A stretch of 64,000 nucleotides of DNA from contig NZ_JAODPB010000001.1 of NCBI RefSeq assembly GCF_025770735.1, positions 496,001 to 560,000 of the forward strand, written 5' to 3'. A program made the position numbers and the translations under genes. The notes beneath the pieces were generated by a model. The model had not been told where the DNA came from. It worked only from the letters and a program-made list of their open reading frames with translations, and did not search any database. The DNA comes from Shouchella tritolerans (GTDB lineage: Bacteria > Bacillota > Bacilli > Bacillales > Bacillaceae_D). Shown here one piece after another: positions 16,395 through 25,277 of the stretch (position 1 is the first letter of the stretch; every line of letters starts with the position of its first letter).

Positions 16395-17489
16395 ATGGGT
16401 GTAGCAATTGATATTGACAATGTGGTCAAAATGTACGATGAGCATACGGTTATTGATGGGTTGTCGCTCACGATTCAGCCAGGCGAATTGTTTACGTTAT
16501 TAGGTCCGTCTGGTTGTGGGAAAACGACGCTTTTGCGGATGATTATCGGTTTTAATTCCGTTGATGGCGGGGCGATTAAAGTCGATGGCCAGCGAATTAA
16601 TGACGTTCCCGTTAGCAAGCGGAAAATGGGGATGGTGTTTCAAAACTATGCGATTTTTCCCCATATGACAGTGGCAGAGAACATTGCCTTTGGGTTGAAG
16701 ACGCTCAAGGAAAGCAAGGCGCAAATGCAAAGCAAGATTGACCATATAATGAAGGTCGTCCACATTCAAGACCACCATAACAAAAAGCCAGATAAGCTTT
16801 CAGGGGGCCAACAACAACGGGTTGCGCTTGCTCGGGCGCTTGTTATTAATCCGAATGTTTTGTTAATGGATGAGCCGCTTTCGAACTTGGATGCGAAACT
16901 GCGGATTGAGATGAGAAATGCGATTAAAGAAATTCAACAAGAAGTGGGGATTACGACCGTTTATGTGACCCATGACCAAGAAGAGGCGCTGGCGATTTCT
17001 GACCGGATTGCTGTCATGAATAAAGGGATGATCCAACAAATTGGCAAACCTGAACAAATTTATTTGCGTCCGACGAATTTGTTTGTTGCCCAGTTTATTG
17101 GCACTTCCAATGTGATTAAAGCGAAGATCGAAAAGGAAGGTACTGATACGTTCGTCGTCTTTAATGGCGAATACAAAGAAAAGCTTGATAACGTGGTGGA
17201 AACGGTTGAAAATGGGCAGGAAGTGCTGGTATCTGTCCGTCCACAGGAGTTTACGATTACGCAAGAAGCGAGTGCGATCGCTGGCGTTGTCGAAAGCACG
17301 ATGTTTTTAGGGATTAATACCCATTATCTCGTCACCCTTACAACTGGAGAGCGAGTGGAAGTGGTACAACATATTGAAGACAAAGCGATTATTCCAGAGG
17401 GAACGAATATTTATGTAAAGGTGAAGCCGCACTTAATCAACTTGTTTGATGTGGCGAATGAACAAACGCTCATGAAGGCAGGTGAGTGA
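16395..17489 (+). CDS. ABC importer ATP-binding protein (FbpC/PotA-like)
   Basis: About 364 residues. It shows Walker A GPSGCGKTT, Q-loop MVFQNYAIFPHMTV, signature LSGGQQQRVALARAL, Walker B VLLMDEPLSNLDAKLR and switch His in VYVTHDQEEAL. The C-terminal TOBE-like domain (about residues 235-364) is usual for iron, spermidine and phosphonate importers. ATG at 16395 was chosen because GGAGG sits 7 nt upstream; an in-frame ATG at 16377 overlaps that site. It lies between the binding protein and the permease and overlaps neither by more than a few bases. Confidence 0.9.
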   Translation: MGVAIDIDNVVKMYDEHTVIDGLSLTIQPGELFTLLGPSGCGKTTLLRMIIGFNSVDGGAIKVDGQRINDVPVSKRKMGMVFQNYAIFPHMTVAENIAFGLKTLKESKAQMQSKIDHIMKVVHIQDHHNKKPDKLSGGQQQRVALARALVINPNVLLMDEPLSNLDAKLRIEMRNAIKEIQQEVGITTVYVTHDQEEALAISDRIAVMNKGMIQQIGKPEQIYLRPTNLFVAQFIGTSNVIKAKIEKEGTDTFVVFNGEYKEKLDNVVETVENGQEVLVSVRPQEFTITQEASAIAGVVESTMFLGINTHYLVTLTTGERVEVVQHIEDKAIIPEGTNIYVKVKPHLINLFDVANEQTLMKAGE

Positions 17490-17490
17490 C

Positions 17491-19146
17491 ATGCGGCCTA
17501 AAGCGTTCAATGGCTGGAATTGGATCACGCTGTCAATTGTGCTATTCTTTGCTTTATTCATTTTGTTCCCGGTTGTGTTAGTCTTGAATAAGAGCATTTA
17601 TAATGGGGAAGCAGGGCGTTTCACACTTGAGCATTTCTCGCTCTTTTTTGAACGGAAGTTTTATTGGGTGACGCTGTGGAACAGCATCAAAGTGACTGTA
17701 GTAGCGACGCTCTTGGCTGTTTTGATTGGCCTGCCTCTTGCTTATATGTTGCGGCGAGTGAAAATTTTCGGAAGTGGCATTGTCCAAATTCTCATTATTG
17801 TCTCGTATATCTCGCCGCCGTTTATTGGCGCTTATGCATGGATTCAGCTACTCGGTCGAAGCGGTGTTATTACGAAATGGATCAATGATACCTTTCATCT
17901 TCAGTTTGATGGCATTTATGGTTTTGCCGGAATTGTGCTTGTGCTAACATTACAATCATTCCCGCTTATTTTCATTTATATTTCTGGGGCATTGAAGAAC
18001 CTTGACAATTCATTGATCGAGGCAGCGGAAAGCCTTGGCTACTCCGGGATGCAGCGCGTCGTTAAAATTGTCGTTCCGCTGATTGCACCTACGATTCTTG
18101 CCAGCTCGCTCCTTGTCTTTATGCGCGTAATCGCTGATTTTGGCACACCGATGCTAATTGGCGAAGGGTACCGGACCATTCCCGTTTTGATTTATACGCA
18201 ATTTATGAGCGAAGTTGGGGGCGATGCAGGCTTTGCGGCAGCACTGGCATCGATCTTTATTATTGTGACGATTGCTTTGTTTCTCGTGCAGCGAGTGATT
18301 GCGCGTCAATACTCGTATTCGATGTCGGCCCTGCGGCCAATGGAAACAAAGAAAAGCACAGGCATAAAAAACTTGCTCAGCCATGTGGCTGTGTACGGGG
18401 TCACACTGTTGGCGATTTTGCCGCAGCTCGTGGTCGTCTACACTTCCTTTTTGGAAACGATTGGTGGCCAAGTGTATACAGGAAAGTTCTCGTTGCAAAA
18501 TTATGAGAATATCTTGTTTAACCGCGATTTGTCGATGATTTTAAATACGTACCAGTTAGGCCTGATCGCGATCGCGGTGATTGTCATTCTCGGGATATTA
18601 ATTGCGTATTTAACGGTGCGCAAACGAAATAAAGTAACATCGTTGCTTGATACGGTATCCATGCTTCCTTTTGTTATCCCTGGTTCTGTTTTAGCAATGG
18701 CGCTCATATTCGCTTTTGGCGAAGCACCCCTGTATTTAACGGGAACGAGTTTGATTATGGTGCTAGCCTTTGTGATTCGACGTATGCCTTATACGGTTCG
18801 TTCCAGTACGGCAATTGTCAGCCAAATTAGCCCGAGCATGGAAGAAGCGGCCATCAGTCTTGGCGCTTCCGAAAAGCGGACATTTTTTAGGGTAGTGGTG
18901 CCGATGATGATGCCTGGCGTGTTGGCGGGCGCTATTATGAGCTGGATGACGATCCTTGGCGAGTTGAGCGCGTCGATTATTTTGTATTCAACCAATACAC
19001 AAACGCTCGCCGTTTCCGTTTATACGGAAGTGATCCGTGGAAACTTTGGCAATGCCTCTGCTTATTCGGCCATTTTAACGGTAACGTCGATTTTGTCGCT
19101 GTTTCTATTTTTTAAGTTGACAGGCAAAAAAGAAATGAACGTGTAA
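17491..19146 (+). CDS. ABC importer permease, two fused transmembrane domains
   Basis: About 551 residues with roughly 12 membrane helices. Two binding-protein-dependent transport (EAA) loops are visible, LIEAAESLGYSGMQRVVKIVVPL in the first half and MEEAAISLGASEKRTFFRVVVPM in the second, so both permease domains are on one chain, as in FbpB-type importers. ATG at 17491 follows AGGTGAGTGAC and lies 1 nt after the ATPase stop; an in-frame GTG at 17482 is the alternative. Together with the preceding genes it completes the importer. Confidence 0.88.
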   Translation: MRPKAFNGWNWITLSIVLFFALFILFPVVLVLNKSIYNGEAGRFTLEHFSLFFERKFYWVTLWNSIKVTVVATLLAVLIGLPLAYMLRRVKIFGSGIVQILIIVSYISPPFIGAYAWIQLLGRSGVITKWINDTFHLQFDGIYGFAGIVLVLTLQSFPLIFIYISGALKNLDNSLIEAAESLGYSGMQRVVKIVVPLIAPTILASSLLVFMRVIADFGTPMLIGEGYRTIPVLIYTQFMSEVGGDAGFAAALASIFIIVTIALFLVQRVIARQYSYSMSALRPMETKKSTGIKNLLSHVAVYGVTLLAILPQLVVVYTSFLETIGGQVYTGKFSLQNYENILFNRDLSMILNTYQLGLIAIAVIVILGILIAYLTVRKRNKVTSLLDTVSMLPFVIPGSVLAMALIFAFGEAPLYLTGTSLIMVLAFVIRRMPYTVRSSTAIVSQISPSMEEAAISLGASEKRTFFRVVVPMMMPGVLAGAIMSWMTILGELSASIILYSTNTQTLAVSVYTEVIRGNFGNASAYSAILTVTSILSLFLFFKLTGKKEMNV

Positions 19147-19374
19147 TCCGCAGGAAGAAATCACTCGGCTGGTTGAAAACGCTCGCCAGACGAGGAGTGC
19201 AGCCGAGGGAAGATGCGAATAGAACGGGGTTCATGAGCAGCGGTTTTCTTGCGCATGAAACGCAAGTTTCAAAGTATATGAGTGAGGCAAACGACGAAGT
19301 ATGCGAGTTTGTCTGAGGGCTGCTTGTAAAAAGCAGCCCCTCGTTGTCCTATCATCATAGTGGGGTTGACCGCG
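19147..19374. other. Structured intergenic region between permease and kinase genes
   Basis: CTCGGCTG and CAGCCGAG pair across about 28 nt near 19166-19209. A second hairpin, GAGGGCTGCTT (19315-19325) with AAGCAGCCCCTC (19331-19342), lies just before the kinase gene and lacks a T-run. One frame is open across 19149-19316 (reading ...WLKTLARRGVQPRED...) but has no good start. This segment may lower expression of the kinase genes relative to the transporter. Confidence 0.45.
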
Positions 19375-21048
19375 ATGGAACGCAGACGGATGAAAGATGA
19401 TATTCAACGGTCGTTTTTAACGAACGCTATCGTCATTATTTCCGCGATTTTGTGTGTATATCTATTGTCTTTGCTTTTTCTATTCAATGTATCGATTGTC
19501 CGACCGAGCCAAGCGACAAATGAACGAGTGGCTAAAGAGGTCGAAGCTGAGTTTGCCCAATACAAAGAGGGAATGGCCCGTTTAGTAGCCGATGAACAAA
19601 TCAAAGCCTTTTTACGTGGCGAAGGAAAAAGCAGAGAAGCGAATCAATTGCTTTACGATTTCCGTAATGCCCAAACGTTTCAGTCAGACTTTGTCTTGCT
19701 GGACAACGAAGAGGCGATTGTCTCCACAAGCTTGTATGAAGGGCAGAAGGAACAATTGCAGCAAAGCCCGGTCCTGCGGGAACAAATGCAAAAAGCAGAT
19801 GAACATCAATTTACAGGGGAGTATGTCAATAAACGAGCGCTTAACGCTGGCCAAGGAGGCGCTTATGTGTTTGCCGCTGCGATAGAGGAAGGGGAGGGAG
19901 AGCGTACAGGTTATTTGCTGTTCTTGCTTGAACATACCCTCCAGTCGGCCAGTGAGCAAATTGTATTTGTCACCGATTCATTCTATAATGCCGTTTTTTA
20001 TAGCCATACAATCGGAATTGGCGCCCTTGGAAAATTAACGATTCCAACCGATGGATTCCTTGTCCAGTATGACGGCAATCCTTTTTACGTGACGAAAACA
20101 GAAGTCGCTGGCCAGCCCATTCAAGTGATCACGCTCACGTCTGTCAAAACGTATCAGCTGCTGTTGTTGTATGGTATTTTAGCAATGGTGGTTTCAAGCT
20201 TTGTTATGTTGGCTGTTGTCTGGCTGGTCACACCGAAAATTTTAAAAAAGACGCTTGAACCTTTTGATGCGCTAGTCGCGCGAATCTCTTCAAAGAACAA
20301 CCATCTTCATTTTCAACAAACCGATCATGTCTTTGCTGAAGTGCAAACAATTTACGAGGAATATACGAATAAAGTCCATGAAATTCAAGCACTTGTCGAT
20401 AAAAACGAAGAGATTCTTGAGAAAAAACGCTTGAGTGAAATCAAACACTTAGAGGCAAAATTTAATCCCCATTTCCTTTACAATGTATTGGAAATGATCA
20501 AATATGAAACATTGGCTAACCCAGAGAGTGCAGCGGAGATGATTGTCAAAACAGCGAAATTGATGCGCTACAACGCTCATTTTGGCGATACGACTGTTTT
20601 GTTGGAAGAAGATATTGCCTACTTGCAAGACTATTTTGCCTTGCAAAAAATGCGCTATGGCAAGAGGCTCGATTACACGATCGCGATTGAGCCAGAACTA
20701 GGCCGTGCTCGTGTGCCGAAACTACTCCTTCAACCACTAATTGAAAATGCAATCAAGCACAATATTGACAGCACCCGCTGTTTGAAAGTTGATGTAAGCG
20801 CCTGCTGGGGGAATGGGGTGCTGACATTTGTAGTAGAGGACAATGGGCTTGGCATGACGCCTGGAGAAGTGGCGAAAATCAAAGCGATTATGGCAGGAGA
20901 AATGAAAGAGACGGCGCATACTGGTTTAAAAAATACCCACCAAATGATTCAACTGCTTTACGGGGAATCTTACGGGATTGAGATCGCTTCAGCGCCGGAA
21001 AAAGGAGAGGGGACGACCGTCCGTATGCACATTCCATATGAGGGGTGA
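19375..21048 (+). CDS. YesM-type sensor histidine kinase
   Basis: The protein of about 557 residues has an N-terminal membrane helix (about residues 15-37), a large outside domain of about 210 residues, a second helix (about 260-285), a HAMP-like linker and coiled coil. The His_kinase domain has the phosphorylated His in EAKFNPHFLYNVLEMIKYE, and the ATPase domain has N-box PLIENAIKH and G-box VEDNGLGM. Such kinases sense an external ligand or the loaded binding protein of the neighbouring importer. The start is uncertain: ATG at 19375 has only a weak site, and an ATG five codons later is possible. Coupled to the response regulator 4 nt downstream. Confidence 0.85.
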   Translation: MERRRMKDDIQRSFLTNAIVIISAILCVYLLSLLFLFNVSIVRPSQATNERVAKEVEAEFAQYKEGMARLVADEQIKAFLRGEGKSREANQLLYDFRNAQTFQSDFVLLDNEEAIVSTSLYEGQKEQLQQSPVLREQMQKADEHQFTGEYVNKRALNAGQGGAYVFAAAIEEGEGERTGYLLFLLEHTLQSASEQIVFVTDSFYNAVFYSHTIGIGALGKLTIPTDGFLVQYDGNPFYVTKTEVAGQPIQVITLTSVKTYQLLLLYGILAMVVSSFVMLAVVWLVTPKILKKTLEPFDALVARISSKNNHLHFQQTDHVFAEVQTIYEEYTNKVHEIQALVDKNEEILEKKRLSEIKHLEAKFNPHFLYNVLEMIKYETLANPESAAEMIVKTAKLMRYNAHFGDTTVLLEEDIAYLQDYFALQKMRYGKRLDYTIAIEPELGRARVPKLLLQPLIENAIKHNIDSTRCLKVDVSACWGNGVLTFVVEDNGLGMTPGEVAKIKAIMAGEMKETAHTGLKNTHQMIQLLYGESYGIEIASAPEKGEGTTVRMHIPYEG

Positions 21049-21052
21049 CAAC

Positions 21053-21811
21053 ATGCTAAAAGTGGCAATCGTGGAAGATGAACCGATCCTGTTAAAAGGG
21101 CTGCTCTACCGTGTGGACTGGCTAAGCAACGATTGTACCGTGGTCGGTGCCGCTGAGGATGGGGCTGAAGGGCTGAACCTCATTAAACAAACAAAACCGG
21201 ACATTATCATTACGGACATCCGCATGCCGTTTAAAGACGGGCTGGCCATGTTAAAAGAAGCCAAAGCCGATTATTCCTTTGAAGCGATTATTTTATCTGG
21301 TTTTGGCGAGTTCGAGTACGCCAAGCAAGCGATCACAATTGGCGTCCATGATTATTTGCTAAAACCAGTTGATTTGCATGAATTGGAGGCTACTTTGCAA
21401 AAGCTCGTACAAAAATTGCAGGAACAAAAAAACAACGATCATTTAACAAAACAATCAAAAGTGTATAGCCATCTTCTCGACTTGGGGATAGGCAGCCACT
21501 CAACCTATGTCGCCGAAATCATGGATTTTATTAAAAAACACTACCATGAAAAAGTGACGTTAAAAGCAGCAAGCAATGAGATTGGCCTTTCCACAGTCAG
21601 CTTGAATGACAAGTTAAAGGAAAAAACAGGGTACAGCTTTAATGAATTAGTAACGCGCTACCGCCTTACCAAGGCAATTAGCTTGCTTCAAGACGAAAAG
21701 CTGCTTATCTATGAAGTCGCCGAAAAAACCGGTTTTAGTGACTATAAGTATTTTAGCCAAGTGTTTAAAAAGTACACAGGAATGTCGCCTAAGCAGTTTT
21801 GCGGCAAATAG
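21053..21811 (+). CDS. AraC-type response regulator
   Basis: About 252 residues. The receiver domain (residues 1-120) shows the acidic pair in VEDEPILLKG, the phosphorylated Asp in IIITDIRMPFKDG and the Lys in LLKPVDLHE. The C-terminal part has two helix-turn-helix motifs of the AraC family (VTLKAASNEIGLSTVSLN and LLIYEVAEKTGFSDYKYFSQVFKKYTG). ATG at 21053 follows GAGGGGTGA. It is the partner of the preceding YesM-type kinase and by analogy should activate the importer operon, which it closes. Its binding site was not identified. Confidence 0.88.
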   Translation: MLKVAIVEDEPILLKGLLYRVDWLSNDCTVVGAAEDGAEGLNLIKQTKPDIIITDIRMPFKDGLAMLKEAKADYSFEAIILSGFGEFEYAKQAITIGVHDYLLKPVDLHELEATLQKLVQKLQEQKNNDHLTKQSKVYSHLLDLGIGSHSTYVAEIMDFIKKHYHEKVTLKAASNEIGLSTVSLNDKLKEKTGYSFNELVTRYRLTKAISLLQDEKLLIYEVAEKTGFSDYKYFSQVFKKYTGMSPKQFCGK

Positions 21812-21870
21812 AAAAGCAAGAGAGAAGGCGGCACCTCCTGCGGGAGCCGCTTCAACTAGTTGCTCCCTTG

Positions 21871-21939
21871 CTAAGCGACAGCGTTCGGTTTTACTTGGCC
21901 ACTGGCAGCACGCGGCGGACTGACTGTCAGAGTAAAGGT
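21871..21939 (-). pseudogene. Remnant of a phr peptide gene behind rap
   Basis: Directly after the rap stop codon the same frame reads TFTLTVSPPRAASGQVKPNAVA and then stops. The first part resembles the end of a Phr export signal (compare TLGVSPNG in the intact phr at 31303-31422), but there is no start codon and no hydrophobic core of useful length. I read it as the 3-prime half of a decayed phr. This is pattern comparison, not proof. Confidence 0.35.
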
Positions 21940-23037
21940 TTATTGGCCTGCGCCTAATTTAAATAAGTTTTGCTTGGCTTGGTAAGCAATTTTTAAATAT
22001 TTTAACGCCAATGTTGTATGGCCGGCTTGTTCAAAATAAGTCGCTGCTTCCTCTGCAAGCTCGTCCACTTCAAAGTCAAAGCATTCCTCATTTAACTGCT
22101 CGATTGCTTGGTCAATCAGTGCATAGTTGCCTTCCGCATATAACCCTCTAGTCGCTAAACATCGTGCCTTGTATTCTTTATTTCGATAAAACTCTGCCCC
22201 GATCGCTGCCTTTTTCAAATAAGGCGCTGCCTGTTGGGGCAAATTCAAGCGATACAATGTATTGGCTAAATTGTACGTATTTTTAACGCCGATAAGGGTA
22301 TGCTGGAACTCATGGTAAGACAATGTCTTTTCAAACCATTGCCGTGCTTGTTCATAATTGCGGTACCTAAGTGCGTTCAGGCCTAAAGCGCGAAGGACCG
22401 CCATTTTGGAAAAAGGGTACGGATCAGCTGCGGCGAGGGCTTCATTAAGAATTAGAATTGCCTTATCGTATTGCTTTGTTTCCGAATAAATGCCCCCAAG
22501 GATCGTTTGGCAATGGATGGAGCGTTCCTTATTTCCTAAACGGTTAAATTCGACGAGTGCTTCTTCAATATAAGATCCCGCAAATGGGTACTGGCTGATC
22601 CGGTAAAGGGAGAGGCCCATATAGTAATGGAATTCAGCTTCTTCTTCTTTGTTTTCTACATATTCGAGCAAGCGTTCAGCTTTGCGGAATAAGCGAATGG
22701 CGGAGCGATAACGTTCATTGACAAATTCGTTCTGTCCGCATGAAAAATAATATAAATACTTCAATAGATGGTCCACGGATTCCTCAGCCACCATCCCGGC
22801 CCTCTTCAACATTTCGTCGTCAGCACTGCCTTGGCTAGCTTGTTTGCACATAAGGCGGTAGCGAAAGTTGACGAGTGCATAATAGGCGAGCAAACGCTCA
22901 TTCTTTTCGATCTGCTTAAACATGGCATCAACTTTTGCCTTTAATTGTGAAGCTTGTTCCACGGAACGGGCAATGATGCAACTGTACCACTCGGCAATCG
23001 TGGCTCCTGCTTTCTCAGGGGAAATAGCAACGGTCAT
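21940..23037 (-). CDS. Rap-family response regulator aspartate phosphatase (paralogue 1)
   Basis: 365 residues, the usual Rap length. An N-terminal three-helix bundle (ISPEKAGATIAEWYSCI, then SQLKAKVDAMF) is followed by a series of tetratricopeptide-like repeats. RSAIRLFRKAERLLEYV, AEFHYYMGLSLYRISQYPFAGSYI and CLATRGLYAEG are typical Rap segments. In Bacillus, Rap proteins dephosphorylate Spo0F or block ComA-type regulators and are inhibited by Phr peptides. The three copies in this window share the start (S-EK/EV-GA-I-EWYSC) and C-terminal LALKYLKIAY block. Unlike the other two it has no intact phr behind it. Confidence 0.88.
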   Translation of the reverse strand: MTVAISPEKAGATIAEWYSCIIARSVEQASQLKAKVDAMFKQIEKNERLLAYYALVNFRYRLMCKQASQGSADDEMLKRAGMVAEESVDHLLKYLYYFSCGQNEFVNERYRSAIRLFRKAERLLEYVENKEEEAEFHYYMGLSLYRISQYPFAGSYIEEALVEFNRLGNKERSIHCQTILGGIYSETKQYDKAILILNEALAAADPYPFSKMAVLRALGLNALRYRNYEQARQWFEKTLSYHEFQHTLIGVKNTYNLANTLYRLNLPQQAAPYLKKAAIGAEFYRNKEYKARCLATRGLYAEGNYALIDQAIEQLNEECFDFEVDELAEEAATYFEQAGHTTLALKYLKIAYQAKQNLFKLGAGQ

Positions 23038-23409
23038 CTTTTATCACCTTTCATTGAAGATTTGTTCAATTACGTTCAGTCGTTTTTCATAAAAAAACGA
23101 GTGACAGCAACAGTCGTAATAAAAAATGAAGCCACTTACCATAACAGAATAGCGTGTTGATCGTTTGTTCGAATGAAGCTTGTTCGTTTATTATCAGCGA
23201 TTCATTGGGAAATCGTCAAGACTTTTTGGCGTTTTTTACTGAATGATTTGAATAATTATGCGGAGGAAGAGTACAAACCATTTTTGGCAATGTCCAGGGG
23301 TGGCGCTTCTAGGAGCACGGTGTTTTGAACGAAAGAGCGTGGCAAGGTATGTTTTCCAGACGGACAAGCAACACTAACAGCAGGCAATAGAAAGAGAGGA
23401 TGCTTGCGA
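23038..23409. other. Intergenic stretch between divergent genes
   Basis: Contains the divergent promoters of rap (minus) and the amidotransferase gene (plus). No convincing promoter boxes, RNA structure or short coding frame were identified. Confidence 0.35.
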
Positions 23410-24132
23410 ATGGCTAAACCAGTAATAGGAATTACGAGCACAATTGCCCTTCATAATCAAATTCCAAGTGTAGACCTCGCTGAGAAGGTCGTCGAAGTCA
23501 TCATGAACGCTGGAGGCGTGCCGATTGTGATCCCTGTAGGCAAAGTTGAACTCGCTTCTGATTGGATAAAAGCATGCGATGGCTTGATTTTAAGCAGCGG
23601 TGAGGATGTGGATCCATATTTATATAAGGCTGAACCTTCGCCGAAACTGCAAAAAACATTTTTACAGCGTGATGAAGTGGAAATCGAATTAGTTAAACAC
23701 GCTTTGCAACAGAAAAAGCCGATTTTTGCCATTTGCAGAGGCATTGGCGTCTTGAACGTTGCTTTAGGAGGAAGCTTGATGCAAGATATTGAAACAGGCC
23801 TACCAAATGCCTGCAAACACTACCAGGAAGCAGGCCGCACAGATGTGACTCACCGTATTCAGATTGTGAAAGATAGCCTGTTGCATCAAGTGATCGGATC
23901 CGAAGAGATAAGGGTGAACAGTTTGCATCACCAGGCAATCGGCAGGCTTGCTCCGCAGTTAAAGCAGGTCGCATCGGCTTCTGATGGCATCATTGAGGCA
24001 GTAGAAGGCAGAGAAGGAATGCCCTTTGTCCTTGGCGTCCAATGGCATCCAGAAGAATTAGCAGCAAACGATGCAGCGATGGCACGGTTATTCACTGTTT
24101 TGATTGAGAAAGCGAGTAAGAAGTCCCTATAG
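23410..24132 (+). CDS. Class I glutamine amidotransferase-like (PuuD/peptidase C26) protein
   Basis: About 240 residues. It has the nucleophile loop PIFAICRGIGVLNVALGG with the catalytic Cys, and the catalytic His-x-Glu in GVQWHPEELA near the C-terminus. The N-terminal KPVIGITSTIA and the ILSSGEDVDPYLY segment are typical of gamma-glutamyl-gamma-aminobutyrate hydrolases, which cleave gamma-glutamyl amides in polyamine or similar catabolism. No synthetase or amine pathway genes are nearby, so the substrate is open. ATG at 23410 is favoured by AGAGAGGA upstream; TTG at 23404 is too close to it. Confidence 0.85.
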   Translation: MAKPVIGITSTIALHNQIPSVDLAEKVVEVIMNAGGVPIVIPVGKVELASDWIKACDGLILSSGEDVDPYLYKAEPSPKLQKTFLQRDEVEIELVKHALQQKKPIFAICRGIGVLNVALGGSLMQDIETGLPNACKHYQEAGRTDVTHRIQIVKDSLLHQVIGSEEIRVNSLHHQAIGRLAPQLKQVASASDGIIEAVEGREGMPFVLGVQWHPEELAANDAAMARLFTVLIEKASKKSL

Positions 24133-24206
24133 GCGTTTTGTTGCTGTACGATTGGCGAGTCGGCCACAGCTCCATATCCTTCAAAGCCCCGCGCAAAAGA
24201 CGACTG

Positions 24207-24240
24207 GAGGCCCTTCCCTGTAAGGAAAGAGCCTCTTCTT
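24207..24240. terminator. Terminator between converging genes
   Basis: GAGGCCCTTCC (24207-24217) pairs, with a mismatch and a bulge, with GGAAAGAGCCTC (24224-24235), followed by TTCTTT. It serves the amidotransferase gene and, read the other way, the ribokinase gene. Confidence 0.65.
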
Positions 24241-25118
24241 TATGATGAGCCAAGACGGTGCAACACTTGTTGTTTTGACGGCATCCCTGCTTGTGCGCCT
24301 GCCTGTTCTACTGATAGCGAAGCTGCGGCATTAGCAAATGGCACCGCTTCGGCTAATCGCTGGCCAGACGCCAAAGCCGCGGCAAGAGCGCCATTGAATG
24401 TATCGCCTGCCCCGGTAGTGTCGACGGCGTCCGCTGGAAATCCGTTTACGTGAACGAGCTGTTGGCCGTCGTGGTAGGTGGCGCCTTTTTTTCCTTCCGT
24501 TACAAGCAACTTGTTTGGATATCTCTGTACCGCTTGTTCAACCGATTGCTTAAAGATCGTCTGGCACTCCGTTTCATTTGGAGTGATATAATCAACGAGA
24601 TCAAGCAACGATGGCGGCAGCGGCTGTGCAGGGGCAGGGTTTAGAATGACGATGCATCGTTCTTCCTTGCCTATTTTAGCGATTTCCTCGATAAAAGGGA
24701 GCGGCACTTCAAGTTGCAGCACGAGGACGTTTGTCTGTTTTAACACATCACGGTATTGGGCGGTGTCTTCGCGCTTCCAACTGAAATTGGCGCCAGGCGC
24801 GACAACAATCGCATTGTCGCTGTTTGTTACCGTAATCATGGCTACGCCTGTATGTTCGTCCTTACCAACGTCTATGTAATCCGTGTTAATTTGTTCGTTT
24901 TGTAAGTTGCCTGTGACAAGCTTTCCGTACGGGTCATTGCCGACTTTGCCTATCATCGTCACGTCAGCACCAAGCCTCGCCGCGGCTACTGCTTGATTGG
25001 CCCCTTTTCCTCCTGGGTTCGTTTGGAACTCGCCGCCAAGCACTGTTTCCCCTAGGACAGGCATGGTGCCCGTGTGGACGACAAGATCAATGTTTATACT
25101 GCCAACAATCGTAATCAA
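24240..25118 (-). CDS. rbsK: Ribokinase
   Basis: 292 residues, normal for ribokinase (ribose + ATP to ribose-5-phosphate). PfkB signatures are complete: N-terminal VGSINIDLVVHT, GGKGANQAVAAARLGADV, and the C-terminal DTTGAGDTFNGAL with the catalytic Asp and anion hole. The start is a TTG preceded by GGAGG. It stands alone: no rbs transporter or rbsR is beside it, so it may serve nucleoside salvage or ribose brought in by a distant transporter. Confidence 0.9.
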   Translation of the reverse strand: MITIVGSINIDLVVHTGTMPVLGETVLGGEFQTNPGGKGANQAVAAARLGADVTMIGKVGNDPYGKLVTGNLQNEQINTDYIDVGKDEHTGVAMITVTNSDNAIVVAPGANFSWKREDTAQYRDVLKQTNVLVLQLEVPLPFIEEIAKIGKEERCIVILNPAPAQPLPPSLLDLVDYITPNETECQTIFKQSVEQAVQRYPNKLLVTEGKKGATYHDGQQLVHVNGFPADAVDTTGAGDTFNGALAAALASGQRLAEAVPFANAAASLSVEQAGAQAGMPSKQQVLHRLGSS

Positions 25119-25233
25119 TGGATACGCCTCCTCTTCCGAATGACTCCATTTTACAATAAATCGTTTTGCCAGAGAAATTTCAGTAGGGGACTGTGGACGT
25201 GTGGCAATGATCCAGCCGAAAGGCTAGATCATG

Positions 25234-25277
25234 AAAAGGACGCTTCAAGACATTTTGTCTTGAGGGCGTCCTTTTTT
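25234..25277. terminator. Long-stem terminator overlapping the kinase gene end
   Basis: A long interrupted stem, AAAAGGACGC at 25234-25243 with GGCGTCCTTTT, and inside it CAAGACA with TGTCTTG, ends in a T-run on the plus strand and an A/T tract on the minus strand. It includes the last codons of the sensor kinase gene and is likely bidirectional. Confidence 0.8.
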
